Source: Glutamicibacter sp. JC586 (lineage in GTDB: Bacteria; Actinomycetota; Actinomycetes; Actinomycetales; Micrococcaceae). Taken from it: a stretch of 64,000 nt of DNA. The stretch's first letter is position 1. Every line of letters begins with the position of its first letter. The stretch is taken from contig NZ_VHIN01000005.1 in NCBI RefSeq assembly GCF_009805585.1, positions 310,001-374,000 of the forward strand, read 5' to 3'. Shown here one piece after another: positions 52,363 to 62,719 of the stretch. The translations under genes and the position numbers were made by a program. Under the pieces are notes generated by a model that was not told the origin of the DNA, did no database searches, and was given only the letters and a program-made list of their open reading frames with translations.

Positions 52363-52483
52363 TTGTGCAATAAGGTTCCACGAAACCAGCATCGAGTCGA
52401 AGCCGAAGACAATAAATTTCGGTGGTAAGGGTGTTCAGCCAAGGTCCGTGGAATGTCGACCGAAGAAAAGAGCTGATCACCCA

Positions 52484-52978
52484 ATGCATCTCGACGCATT
52501 CAACGAACTCTCCGCAGCGGAAGCCGAATCCGTGCTTCGACCCTGCGTTGATGTAGACCGTTGGGTCCACGACCTGATCTCAGCCCGCCCCTTTACTACC
52601 CGGGCAGAACTAACTTCCTATGCACTGAAGGGAATCACTCCTTTTGATTCCCTTGAACTAGACATGGCCCTAGCTCACCATCCACGGATCGGCGAGCAGG
52701 CTCAAGGGCAAAGCAAGGAAGCGGACCTCTCTCGTGGTGAGCAAGCCACGCTGAACCTGGATGACGATGCCTCCGCACGCCTGAAAGTTGCTAATCAGCG
52801 CTACGAACAACGCTTTGATCGCGTTTTCCTCATCCGTGCTGCCGGCCGTAGCACCGAAGAGATCTTGGCCGAATGTGAACGCCGGCTCGGCAACGATGAC
52901 GCCACCGAAATTTCTGAAGTCGCGACCCAACTACGCGAAATCGCGGTCTTGCGGCTCAACGACCTCATTACCAATTGA
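52484..52978 (+). CDS. uraD: 2-oxo-4-hydroxy-4-carboxy-5-ureidoimidazoline decarboxylase
   Basis: 164 residues. Third step of urate breakdown: OHCU to allantoin. The catalytic His and neighbours are in LDMALAHHPRIGEQAQG near residue 65, and RYEQRFDRVFLIRAAGRSTE near 105 matches the family. The ATG at 52484 starts at the family's N-terminus. First gene of the uraD-hiuH-uox-permease operon; 26 bases from hiuH. Confidence 0.92.
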   Translation: MHLDAFNELSAAEAESVLRPCVDVDRWVHDLISARPFTTRAELTSYALKGITPFDSLELDMALAHHPRIGEQAQGQSKEADLSRGEQATLNLDDDASARLKVANQRYEQRFDRVFLIRAAGRSTEEILAECERRLGNDDATEISEVATQLREIAVLRLNDLITN

Positions 52979-53004
52979 TTCCCTCCAACATTTAGGAGAT
53001 GACC

Positions 53005-53361
53005 ATGGCAGATGTCAGCGCTGAACGCAGCCACATCACCACCCACATTCTCGACACCGGGACCGGGAGGCCTGCCTCCGGTGTTAAGGCCACGCTGGAA
53101 GCCAAGCTGGCATCCGGCTGGCAAGAAATCGGAACAGGATCCACCGATGCCGATGGACGCATCAAGAAACTGGGACCGATACAGGTTGAAGCCGGCCGCT
53201 ACCGGATTTCTTTTGAAACTGGCGACTACTTCGGGAAGCAGGGAACGGAAAGCTTCTTCCCCGCGGTAACTATCGACTTCTTCGTGAATAACGTCGATGA
53301 GCATTACCACGTACCTCTTCTTATCAGCCCGTTTGCATATTCCACGTACCGAGGGAGTTAG
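53005..53361 (+). CDS. hiuH: 5-hydroxyisourate hydrolase
   Basis: 118 residues, transthyretin-like. THILDTGTGRPASGVKATLE near the start carries the catalytic His, and the protein ends YSTYRGS, the diagnostic C-terminal Tyr-Arg-Gly-Ser. It opens the ring of 5-hydroxyisourate. The ATG at 53005 has AGGAG 6 bases upstream. Followed 4 bases later by the uricase gene. Confidence 0.94.
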   Translation: MADVSAERSHITTHILDTGTGRPASGVKATLEAKLASGWQEIGTGSTDADGRIKKLGPIQVEAGRYRISFETGDYFGKQGTESFFPAVTIDFFVNNVDEHYHVPLLISPFAYSTYRGS

Positions 53362-53365
53362 AGAA

Positions 53366-54289
53366 ATGACTACCGAAATCACCGCCCCAACCCAGAGCAA
53401 GATCGTGCTCGGATCCAACCAATACGGCAAGGCCGAAGTTCGCCTGGTCAAGATCACCCGCGACACCGAACGACACCAGATCCAGGATCTGAACGTCACC
53501 AGCCAACTTCACGGCGACTTCAGCGCGGCACACCAGGATGGAGATAACTCAAAAGTTGTCGCCACCGACACCCAGAAGAACACCGTGTACGGACTAGCCC
53601 GCAATGGCGTGGGCGCCGTCGAGGATTTCTTGGTCAAACTCGGAGAGCACTTCACCGGCGAATTCGAATGGATCACCGGTGGCCGCTGGGCAGCGCAACA
53701 GTTCTTCTGGGACCGCATCAACGACCACGACCACGCCTTCTCGCAAAACAAGTCCGAGGTTCGCACCGCAGTGCTGGAAATCGACGCGCAGGGCAAAAAG
53801 TCCATCGTTGCTGGCCTTGAAGATCTCACTGTTCTGAAGTCCACCGGTAGCGAGTTCCATGGCTTCCCGCGGGACAAGTACACCACGCTGAAGGAAACTT
53901 CAGACCGCATCTTGGCCACCGATGTCACCGCACGCTGGCGCTACTCCGATGAAGCCATCGCAGCAGGGATTGACTTTGACGGCGTGTATGCCTCGGTGCG
54001 CAATTTGTTGCTAACGCAATTCGCGCAGACACACTCTTACGCACTTCAGCAGACCATGTTCCAGATGGGACAGGCAGTTCTCGAAACGCACCCAGAAATT
54101 GCTGAGATCAAGATGTCCCTGCCTAACAAACATCACTTCCTGGTGGATCTTGATGCCTTTGGCCAGGACAACCCGAATGAGGTGTTCTTCGCTGCGGATC
54201 GGCCTTATGGACTGATCGAAGCGACTATCACTCGCGAGGGCAGCGAGAATAGCCATCCAATTTGGGCCAATATTCCGGCATTTATCTAA
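53366..54289 (+). CDS. Urate oxidase (uricase)
   Basis: 307 residues. Oxidises urate to 5-hydroxyisourate without cofactor. NQYGKAEVRLVKI carries the active Lys and VVATDTQKNTVYGLA the active Thr; QFFWDRINDHDHAF and FAQTHSYALQQTMFQMGQAVL follow the family order, with the typical LPNKHHFLVDL near the end. ATG 53366 with AGAGA upstream. Product goes to HiuH, then UraD. Confidence 0.94.
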   Translation: MTTEITAPTQSKIVLGSNQYGKAEVRLVKITRDTERHQIQDLNVTSQLHGDFSAAHQDGDNSKVVATDTQKNTVYGLARNGVGAVEDFLVKLGEHFTGEFEWITGGRWAAQQFFWDRINDHDHAFSQNKSEVRTAVLEIDAQGKKSIVAGLEDLTVLKSTGSEFHGFPRDKYTTLKETSDRILATDVTARWRYSDEAIAAGIDFDGVYASVRNLLLTQFAQTHSYALQQTMFQMGQAVLETHPEIAEIKMSLPNKHHFLVDLDAFGQDNPNEVFFAADRPYGLIEATITREGSENSHPIWANIPAFI

Positions 54290-54303
54290 CCGAACAGCGT
54301 TGA

Positions 54304-54335
54304 GGGTGTGCCGATGCGGACACACCGGCACACCC
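54304..54335 (+). terminator. Intercistronic hairpin between uricase and permease genes
   Basis: GGGTGTGCCG (54304-54313) and CGGCACACCC (54326-54335), 10-bp stem, 12-base loop, no T-run. May reduce readthrough into the permease gene or stabilise the upstream message. Confidence 0.55.
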
Positions 54336-54364
54336 TTGGCAGCGACTGACGTAGGAGGTCAGCC

Positions 54365-55897
54365 TTGAGCGCTACACCTGATGAATCTACCAAAGCCATT
54401 AGGCCCGAAGACACCAAACTTTCCGTGGGCAAGACTTTTACCTACGGCTTGCAGCACGTATTGACCATGTACGGAGGCATTATTGCCCCACCACTGATCA
54501 TTGGTAATGCTGCCGGCGTCGACCCGTCAGAAATTGGCATGCTGGTCGCTTGCTGCCTGTTCGTTGGTGGTATTGCCACCTTGCTTCAAACCATTGGTAT
54601 CCCCTTCTTCGGAGCTCAGCTTCCCTTAGTTCAAGGAACTTCCTTCGCTTCGGTAGCCACCATGGTCGCCATCGTTAACGGAGGTGGGGGGTTGCCGGCA
54701 GTCTTCGGCGCAGTACTAGTTGCGGCGCTGATTGGCTTGCTGATCGCCCCATTCTTTGCACGCGTTATTCGGTACTTCCCACCGGTAGTAACGGGCGTGG
54801 TGATCACGATGATCGGAATTTCCCTGACGCCGGTGGCAGCGAACTGGGCTATGGGCGGGGACGCAAAAGCCCCGGACTACGGTTCGCTGAGCAACATTGG
54901 CCTGGCAGCCGGAACCTTGTTGGTGGTTCTCTTGCTTTCAAAAGTTGGCAATGCAGCGATTTCGCGCATGTCGATTCTCTTGGCGATCATCCTGGGAACT
55001 GTTGCCGCGGCCGTAATGGGTATGGCAGATTTTTCCAAGGTGTCTCAGGGCGCCATCTTCGCGTTCCCGAAGCCTTTCGCCTTCGGCATGCCGGTGTTTG
55101 AAATTGGCGGCATCATTTCGATGACCATCGTGGTTCTAGTGATCCTCACCGAAACCACCGCTGACGTGCTTGCAGTGGGTGAGATCGCCGGAACCAAGAT
55201 TGATTCCAAGCGCATCGCCAATGGCTTGCGCGCAGATATGGCCTCTTCGGCCATCGCCCCGATCTTCAACACCTTCACTCAGTCGGCCTTCGCGCAGAAT
55301 GTTGGCTTGGTAGCGATCACCGGAATTACCAGCCGCTTTGTAGTCGCTGCAGGTGGTGGCATCCTCATGGTGCTCGGATTGTTGCCGATCCTCGGGCGAG
55401 TTGTCGCCGCTATCCCGACCCCGGTCCTGGGTGGTGCAGGCATTGTATTGTTCGGTACTGTCGCGGCCTCAGGAATCCGCACGCTCTCCAAGGTCAAGTA
55501 CGACGGCATGAATCTGGTCATCGTTGCTGCATCCATCGCTTTTGGTTGTATTCCTATTGTGAAGACTGACTTCTACTCGGGCTTCCCTACCTGGTTTGAA
55601 ACGATCTTCCACTCCGGGATTTCCTCCGCTGCCATCATGGCGGTCCTGTTGAACTTGCTGTTCAACGAGTTCACCTTTGGCAATACCAAGAATGCCTCCG
55701 TCTTCTCAGCTGCCCCACCACGAATGGTGAAGCAGGATGAGATCTGTGGATTGCTCGACGGTGATCACTTTGAAGACGGAAAACTGATTGACAAGGAAGG
55801 CTATGAAATTCCAGTTGTCACACCCGATGACTATCAAAAGATTCAGACCGGGCAAATTCAGATGCCCGTGCCCAAGCTGAACCAATCAGGACACTGA
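54365..55897 (+). CDS. NCS2 purine (urate/xanthine) permease
   Basis: 510 residues, about 14 helices. Family motifs: TYGLQHVLTMYGGIIAPPLI at the start, QLPLVQGTSFA near residue 85, and ILTETTADVLAVGEIAG near 260 with the substrate-contact Glu. Its position after uricase suggests urate or xanthine uptake. TTG start after TAGGAGG. The last 60 residues are a soluble tail. A strong terminator follows. Confidence 0.9.
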   Translation: MSATPDESTKAIRPEDTKLSVGKTFTYGLQHVLTMYGGIIAPPLIIGNAAGVDPSEIGMLVACCLFVGGIATLLQTIGIPFFGAQLPLVQGTSFASVATMVAIVNGGGGLPAVFGAVLVAALIGLLIAPFFARVIRYFPPVVTGVVITMIGISLTPVAANWAMGGDAKAPDYGSLSNIGLAAGTLLVVLLLSKVGNAAISRMSILLAIILGTVAAAVMGMADFSKVSQGAIFAFPKPFAFGMPVFEIGGIISMTIVVLVILTETTADVLAVGEIAGTKIDSKRIANGLRADMASSAIAPIFNTFTQSAFAQNVGLVAITGITSRFVVAAGGGILMVLGLLPILGRVVAAIPTPVLGGAGIVLFGTVAASGIRTLSKVKYDGMNLVIVAASIAFGCIPIVKTDFYSGFPTWFETIFHSGISSAAIMAVLLNLLFNEFTFGNTKNASVFSAAPPRMVKQDEICGLLDGDHFEDGKLIDKEGYEIPVVTPDDYQKIQTGQIQMPVPKLNQSGH

Positions 55898-55912
55898 CAC
55901 TTACTGGCACCA

Positions 55913-55954
55913 AAAGATGTAGCCGACAACTTCGTGGTTGTCGGCTACATCTTT
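55913..55954 (+). terminator. Terminator of the urate operon
   Basis: AAAGATGTAGCCGACAAC (55913-55930) and its exact complement (55937-55954), 18-bp stem, 6-base loop, followed by GTTCT. It also serves the convergent remnant gene. Confidence 0.8.
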
Positions 55955-55968
55955 GTTCTGAAGCGTGC

Positions 55969-56312
55969 TTAGTTGTTGAACACGTTATTTATGGCGTCAT
56001 TCGTCCTGTTCAGTGTCGAGGCCGGTCGACGGTTGGCCCAGAGGTCTTCGAGTGCCGGGATGATCAACGAGGTAACATCCGCTCCGTGGTCAGTCACTGG
56101 CAGGTAGAAAGTGTTGCCGTCTTCCACCGGGCCGGTGAAGGCCTTGGGATCCAGACCCTGTTCTGCATAGATCTTGGAGGTGATATTGGTGGCATCGGTG
56201 CGGGAAGGGAAGACCACGCCTGCCTTGGCTACAACATCCTGACACTGTTTGCTGGCCATATAAGCTACCCAGCGTGCACCGCCTTCGGTGACCATGGCCA
56301 TAGAGCCGAAGT
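55969..56312 (-). pseudogene. C-terminal remnant of a sugar ABC transporter solute-binding protein
   Basis: The last 114 codons of a family-1 extracellular solute-binding protein: MAMVTEGGARWVAYMASKQC, VAKAGVVFPSRTDATNI and the tail ALEDLWANRRPASTLN read normally to the stop. Upstream of about 56312 the similarity stops and the sequence becomes the DeoR promoter region, so the N-terminal three quarters are gone. The frame continues only as shadow of the regulator gene. It is a relic of a sugar uptake system once next to the galactose genes. Confidence 0.7.
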
Positions 56313-56349
56313 GACCTGACCGTAACGTCGAAAAATGAACATAAGTAAA

Positions 56350-56388
56350 CAACAATAGTGTTGAAATAAACATCTTTGTGTTTAGATT
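56350..56388 (+). promoter_or_regulatory. Promoter with two inverted repeats for the DeoR/gal operon
   Basis: TTGAAA (56361-56366), 16 bases, TAGATT (56383-56388). Two inverted repeats overlap it: CAACA-ATAG-TGTTG (56350-56363) on the -35 and AAACA-6-TGTTT (56368-56383) in the spacer. They fit autoregulation by the DeoR protein. Confidence 0.55.
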
Positions 56389-56437
56389 ATGAAGACAAAC
56401 CAACACTGTCGCGTGCGGCGAGGAAGTAGGAGAGACT

Positions 56438-57219
56438 GTGAGTGAAATTCTGCCTGGACGTCGCCGGCAGCTAATTCTGGATCGCGTTCGTGCCGCTGGG
56501 GCAGCCAAGGTGGCAGATCTCGCGGAGGAGTTCGGCGTTTCCGACATGACAGTACGTCGAGACCTGAATCGACTGGTGAAAGACGGCGAGCTCAATAAGG
56601 TTCACGGTGGAGCAGAGCTGCAGTCAGGATCCTCTGCGGATGAGCCAGGGTTCCAAAGCAAGTCGCAGCTTCAACTTCAGGAAAAAGCCGCGATCGCCAC
56701 GGCCGCGGTCAAACTGGTGGAACCAGGAATGTCGGTTTCGCTGACTTCTGGAACTACCACATTCGCATTAGCCAGAGCCCTTCGACAGATCCCGAACATC
56801 ACCGTGGTGACCAATTCACCACGAATTGCAGATCTATTACAAGACGCACCAATAGAGGGACAAACAGTTCTTCTCACCGGTGGCATGCGCACCGTTTCAG
56901 ATGCCCTGGTCGGACCGCTGGCTACCGCCGCCATTGCTTCCCTGCACGTCGACCGTTGCTTCATGGGCGTTCACGGGTTCAGCGTCGAAGATGGTTTGAG
57001 CACACCAAACATGATGGAAGTAGATGTCAACAGGCTCTTCCTTGAACACAGTAACAGCAACGTACTACTGGCCGACCACAGCAAATTCGGGACCAAAGGT
57101 CTCTACCGAATTGCCGAGCTCGACACCATTGACACACTCATCACCGATGACGGATTGTCTCCCACTGATGTGGAGACCATCTCTGAGCACATTCATGATT
57201 TAAGACTGGAGAAAGCCTG

Positions 57220-57220
<1 letters not shown>
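56438..57220 (+). CDS. DeoR/GlpR-family transcriptional regulator of galactose genes
   Basis: 260 residues. N-terminal winged helix: RRQLILDRVRAAGAAKVADLA, FGVSDMTVRRDLNRLVKDGE, KVHGGAEL. The C-terminal DeoR sugar-phosphate-sensing domain has SLTSGTTTFALARAL and LLADHSKFGTKGL. GTG start with TAGGAG upstream. It overlaps galT by one base, so it likely represses the gal genes and itself and responds to a phosphorylated sugar. Confidence 0.9.
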
Positions 57221-58346
<1,126 letters not shown>

Positions 58347-58350
<4 letters not shown>

Positions 58351-59543
58351 GCAACAGTAAAAGCCCAGAAACTCTCGGGCGAATTGAGAATCTTCGGCAG
58401 AAGTTCTTCAAGCTTTATGGGCACCACCCCGAAGGAATTTGGCGGGCCCCGGGGCGTGTAAATCTCATCGGCGAGCACACTGACTACAACCTTGGTTATG
58501 TATTGCCTTTTGCCATCGACAAGAATGCCTTGGTGGCCATTCGCCGCATCTCCGAGCGTGAACCCGAGGCCAAACAATTGAACTTGGCTTCGACCTATGG
58601 GCACTCTGATATACCGGAAATCACCCGCGTTGCGGTTGATCAGCTGGCTCCCGGTGCGGTGACGGGCTGGGCCGCCTATCCGGCAGCGGTCGCGTGGGCT
58701 TTGAATCAGTTAGATAACGTTGAAATTTCAGGGTTTGAACTGTTGGTGGATTCCGATGTTCCCGTGGGTTCCGGACTGTCCTCGTCGCACGCCTTGGAAG
58801 TAAGCACCATCGTTGCCCTCAATGACCTCTATGAACTGGGGTTGTCACCTACGCGCATGGCTCAGCTAACGCAGCAGGCCGAAAATGACTTTGTTGGTGC
58901 TCCCACTGGCATCATGGATCAAAGCGCTTCGTTGATGTCCAAGGCGCAGAACGCCTTGTTCCTGGACTGCCGCTCGATGCAAGCTCAGACTGTTCCGCTT
59001 CCACTGGCCCAGAATGATGCGGTCGTCTTGGTTATCGACACCCGTGTGGAGCATTCGCACGTTGATGGTGGATACGCAGCTCGCCGCCAAAGCTGCGAAG
59101 AAGCCTCCGAAATTCTGCAGGTCTCATCCCTGCGGGAAATCGAGACCGTTGCTCAACTTGAGGCCATTGAAGACCCAATAGTGCGTCGCCGCGCCAAGCA
59201 CATCGTGACCGAAAATCAGCGTGTGCTCGATACGGTTAAGGTCCTGAAAGTGGGAGATCTTCAGGCGGTGGGCAAGCTCCTGTACCAATCACACGTTTCG
59301 ATGCGTGATGATTACGAAATTTCCTGCGAGGAGTTAGACGTGGCTGTCGAGGCATCCTTGGAAGCCGGTGCCATCGGCGCCCGCATGACCGGCGGTGGTT
59401 TTGGCGGAAGCTCCATCGCCCTAGTTAAGCGCGAACAGATTGAAGCGGTCAGTCGGGCAGTACGCATGGCATTCGACCAAGCCGGCTACAAGGAACCAAA
59501 TATTTTCACGGTGATTGCCGATGAGGGAGCAGGGCGAGCATGA
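58347..59543 (+). CDS. galK: Galactokinase
   Basis: 398 residues of the GHMP family. Substrate motif WRAPGRVNLIGEHTDYNLGY near residue 32, ATP loop VPVGSGLSSSHALEV near 138, and ARMTGGGFGGSSIALV near 350. It phosphorylates galactose. TTG start overlapping the galT stop (TTGA); no upstream alternative keeps the family start better. Overlaps galE by 4 bases. Confidence 0.95.
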
Positions 59544-60508
59544 GTTGGTTGGTCACCGGAGGCGCCGGTTATATCGGTTCCCATGTCCTGCGTTCCTTGA
59601 TCCAGGCGTCCATGGATCCCATCGTGGTTGACTCCATGGCCAGCGGAGTGCGCGGATTTGTGCCGCCGGAGATTCCTTTCTATTCGGTCAATGTATTGAA
59701 CACCGAAAAACTCACCGAAATCATGAAGCGTCATGAGGTCACTGGCGTGATCCACCTTGGTGGTTATAAGTACGCCGGGGAATCGGTGAAAAATCCATTG
59801 CTGACCTTCGAACAGAATGTCACCGGCACCGCTAACCTCTTGCAGGCCATGGCGGATGCGCGGGTTGAAAATATAGTGTTCTCTTCCTCTGCTGCGGTGT
59901 ATGGCACCCCATCGGTTGACCTGGTCACCGAGGAAACCGGAACCTCCCCGGGGTCTTCCTATGGGCAGAGCAAGGTCATTGGTGAATGGTTGATTCGAGA
60001 TCAAGCGGTGGCGGCGGGCCTAAAACATACCTCGTTGCGTTACTTCAATGTGGTGGGCTCGGGAAGCGAAGAACTCTTTGATGCCAGCCCGCACAACTTG
60101 TTTCCTTTAGTGTTCAAAGCACTCAATGAAGGCAAAACGCCAAAGATCTTTGGCACCGATTACAACACTGCCGATGGCACCTGCGTGCGCGACTATGTGC
60201 ACGTGGTAGATCTGGCATTGGCACACGTAGAGGCAGCAAAGAAGTTGGAAACTGGCACCGAGCTAGAGCCGGTCTATAACCTCGGCTCCGGCGACGGAGT
60301 TTCGGTTCGAGAAATCATGGATGCGGTCCGAAAAGTGACCGGCATCGAGTTCACCGCGGTAGAAGAAGCCCGCCGCCCAGGTGACCCAGACCGAATTGTG
60401 GCCGACGGAAAGCTCGCAGCCCGCGACTTAGGCTGGCAGATGCGTCATAGTTTGGATGAAATGGTGGATAGTGCCTGGAAAGCGTCGTGCCGGCAGGCTT
60501 CTTCCTAG
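59540..60508 (+). CDS. galE: UDP-glucose 4-epimerase
   Basis: 322 residues. NAD-binding motif VTGGAGYIGSHVLRSL at the start, VIHLGGYKYAGESVKNP, catalytic Ser in FSSSAAVYG and Tyr/Lys in SSYGQSKVIGEWL. It interconverts UDP-galactose and UDP-glucose, closing the Leloir pathway. ATGA overlap with galK. The glucokinase gene begins 56 bases later with its own promoter. Confidence 0.95.
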   Translation: MSWLVTGGAGYIGSHVLRSLIQASMDPIVVDSMASGVRGFVPPEIPFYSVNVLNTEKLTEIMKRHEVTGVIHLGGYKYAGESVKNPLLTFEQNVTGTANLLQAMADARVENIVFSSSAAVYGTPSVDLVTEETGTSPGSSYGQSKVIGEWLIRDQAVAAGLKHTSLRYFNVVGSGSEELFDASPHNLFPLVFKALNEGKTPKIFGTDYNTADGTCVRDYVHVVDLALAHVEAAKKLETGTELEPVYNLGSGDGVSVREIMDAVRKVTGIEFTAVEEARRPGDPDRIVADGKLAARDLGWQMRHSLDEMVDSAWKASCRQASS

Positions 60509-60550
60509 TTGTTCGCAACACAATTGATCTCACGTGGTACGCCGAGGGTC

Positions 60551-60556
60551 TAAGCT
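60551..60556 (+). promoter_or_regulatory. -10 element of the glucokinase gene (leaderless)
   Basis: TAAGCT lies 8 bases before the GTG at 60565. Confidence 0.45.
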
Positions 60557-60564
60557 GGAAAATT

Positions 60565-61527
60565 GTGAGTCCAGCTAACCTTTCCATCGGCGTTGATATC
60601 GGTGGTACCAAAATCCTTGCGGCCCTCGTGGATGAAGAGGGAAACGTCTCCGGACAGATCCATCGCGAAACGCCCAATCATGATGTGGCGGGAATTGAGC
60701 GAGCCATTGCTGAAGTAATTCGGGAACTCTCGGCTGGCAACGAAGAGCTGCCGGTAGGTATCGGCGCAGCCGGCTGGATGGACCGCAAGGGGCAGAACGT
60801 TTTGTTCAGCCCACACCTGTCATGGCGCAACGAGCCGGTGCGTGACCGCCTCATGAAGCTTGTTGGTCACGAGGTAACCCTGGTCAACGATGCCGATGCC
60901 GCTGGCTGGGCAGAGCATCGATTTGGTGCCGGACGCGGTGAAAGCGACATGGTGTGTTTGACCCTTGGCACCGGTATTGGCGGGGCGGTGATCCTCGGCG
61001 GTCAAGTTCACCGTGGCAAGTCCGGGATTGCCGGCGAATTTGGGCACCAAGTGATCGTTCCTGGTGGCCATCGCTGTGCCTGCGGTAACCGTGGATGCTG
61101 GGAGCAGTATGCCTCCGGTAACGCTTTGGGTCGTGAAGGCGCCGAGCTGGTGCGCAGTAAATCTCCCGTCGCATTCCGTCTGCGCGAAGCCGTGGGGGAT
61201 AACCCTGAAGCGGTTACCGGTGCGGTGGTAACTCGATTGGCCGCCGAAGGCGACCCGGCGTGTGCCGATCTGATCGCGGACATGGGAGAGTGGCTGGGAT
61301 TGGGCATCTCTAACCTTGTTTCGGTCTTGGATCCAGGGACCATCGTCATTGGTGGGGGTTTGGGTACCGCGTCGAAGCAATTGGTATCCCAAGCGGAAGA
61401 GACTTATCGCCGCACACTCTCGGGTCGAGGATATCGACCCTTTGCGAAGATCAGCCAAGCTCAGCTAGGACCCGCCGCAGGGCATATTGGCGCTGCCGAT
61501 CTAGCACGATTTAATCGGCAACAGTAG
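60565..61527 (+). CDS. ROK-family glucokinase
   Basis: 320 residues. ATP motif SIGVDIGGTKILAALVDEEG at the start, VNDADAAGWAEHRFG, the glycine-rich LTLGTGIGGAVILGG, and the ROK zinc cluster GGHRCACGNRGCWEQYASG with its His and three Cys. It phosphorylates glucose (or a related hexose). The frame is open back to 60487 inside galE, but the GTG at 60565 starts just before the domain and follows a -10. Confidence 0.88.
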   Translation: MSPANLSIGVDIGGTKILAALVDEEGNVSGQIHRETPNHDVAGIERAIAEVIRELSAGNEELPVGIGAAGWMDRKGQNVLFSPHLSWRNEPVRDRLMKLVGHEVTLVNDADAAGWAEHRFGAGRGESDMVCLTLGTGIGGAVILGGQVHRGKSGIAGEFGHQVIVPGGHRCACGNRGCWEQYASGNALGREGAELVRSKSPVAFRLREAVGDNPEAVTGAVVTRLAAEGDPACADLIADMGEWLGLGISNLVSVLDPGTIVIGGGLGTASKQLVSQAEETYRRTLSGRGYRPFAKISQAQLGPAAGHIGAADLARFNRQQ

Positions 61528-61771
61528 TACACGTCCGGTTGATATTGAACGAGGCATCCTTTAGAAATGTGCGTGAACTCGGGCTCTGACGGACTGACTT
61601 TCGGGTGGGGATCCGAAAACTCTCTTGTTGCTGAACTCGGATAGATTACTGTGCTGCAAAACACATTGGGCAACGGAATGATGCGCCGGGCTTGTTGGTT
61701 GGAAATGCATAGAACTAACCCGTAACCGGCGATGGCTAGATAATGCCCCGGATGACTTGAAAGGTGCGCGC

Positions 61772-62377
61772 ATGACTGTTGCAGCCCAGGAAACCCAGAA
61801 TGACTCCGCAGTGCTAAACGCGATTTTCGGCGAAGCACGCACCGCTAATGCCTTCGTTGGTGAGGTCACTGAAGCTCAGGCTCAGGAAATTTACGAACTG
61901 GCCAAGTTCGGTCCGACCGCCTTCAACTCCCAGCCACTGCGCGTCACCTACGTACGCTCAGAAGAAGCACGCACCAAGCTGCTTGAGGGGCTTGCTGCGG
62001 GCAACCGTGAAAAGACCGCTGCTGCCCCTTTGGTAGCGATCCTTAGCTACGACACCGCGTGGCACGAACAGTGGGACAACTTCCTGCCAGGCTACAACGC
62101 ACCCAAGGCCATGTACGACGCAGACGCTGACTTCACTGCTGCCACCGGTAACAACAACGCTCACCTGCAGGCAGGGTACTTCCTGCTGGCGGCCCGTAGC
62201 CTCGGCTTCGCTGTTGGTCCGATGACCGGTGCTGATTTCTCCGCCATTGACGCTTCCTTCTTCCCAGAAGGTGACCAGAAGAGCTTCTTGGTTGTTAACA
62301 TCGGTCAGCCAGCTGAAACCGAAATCGGCGCACCAAAGGCTCGCTTCGAGTATGAGAAGGCAGTTCAGACTGTTTAG
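61772..62377 (+). CDS. Malonic semialdehyde reductase / nitroreductase (RutE/HadB type)
   Basis: 201 residues, FMN-dependent nitroreductase fold of the RutE branch. LAKFGPTAFNSQPLRVTYVR is the flavin-binding helix, AAPLVAILSYDTAWHEQW and LQAGYFLLAARSLGFAVGPM follow, ending in the RFEYEKAV typical of the branch. RutE reduces malonic semialdehyde; no rut genes are near. ATG 61772 has GAAAGG 7 bases upstream. Single gene with a terminator. Confidence 0.85.
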   Translation: MTVAAQETQNDSAVLNAIFGEARTANAFVGEVTEAQAQEIYELAKFGPTAFNSQPLRVTYVRSEEARTKLLEGLAAGNREKTAAAPLVAILSYDTAWHEQWDNFLPGYNAPKAMYDADADFTAATGNNNAHLQAGYFLLAARSLGFAVGPMTGADFSAIDASFFPEGDQKSFLVVNIGQPAETEIGAPKARFEYEKAVQTV

Positions 62378-62719
62378 TTCGTGATTGGATCACGAACATT
62401 AAATAAATGAAGCTCGGAAATCACAACAGTGAGTTCCGAGCTTCACTATTGTCAAACCCTTGTCTAGACAGGCTCATATCGATTTTCAATCACCCGATGC
62501 GAAACCCTTAAGCAGTAGTTTGGAAGGGCTTCGGTTTGATGAAACTATTGTTGAGTGCGAACCACGGGTGGCTAGCTCGGTGTTGATGACGCGAGCTGAA
62601 ACTAATGTGCAAATGTATAGACTTCGCAGTCGCAGGTCCGATCATTTTCAGGTCGATCAGACCGGCCGGAACCCAGCCCAGCATCGCTCTACTTTATCGG
62701 AGTGAATCAAAGGAGTTTT
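62378..62719 (+). other. 342-base gap: terminator, then unassigned sequence
   Basis: After the terminator at 62408-62445 there are about 270 bases before the sugar porter. An 81-codon frame at 62460-62705 has no ribosome site or family resemblance. I see no clear promoter beyond a possible TATAGA near 62617. Confidence 0.5.
62408..62445 (+). terminator. Terminator of the nitroreductase gene
   Basis: TGAAGCTCGGAA (62408-62419) and TTCCGAGCTTCA (62434-62445), 12-bp stem with a 14-base loop, followed by CTATT. Confidence 0.7.
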
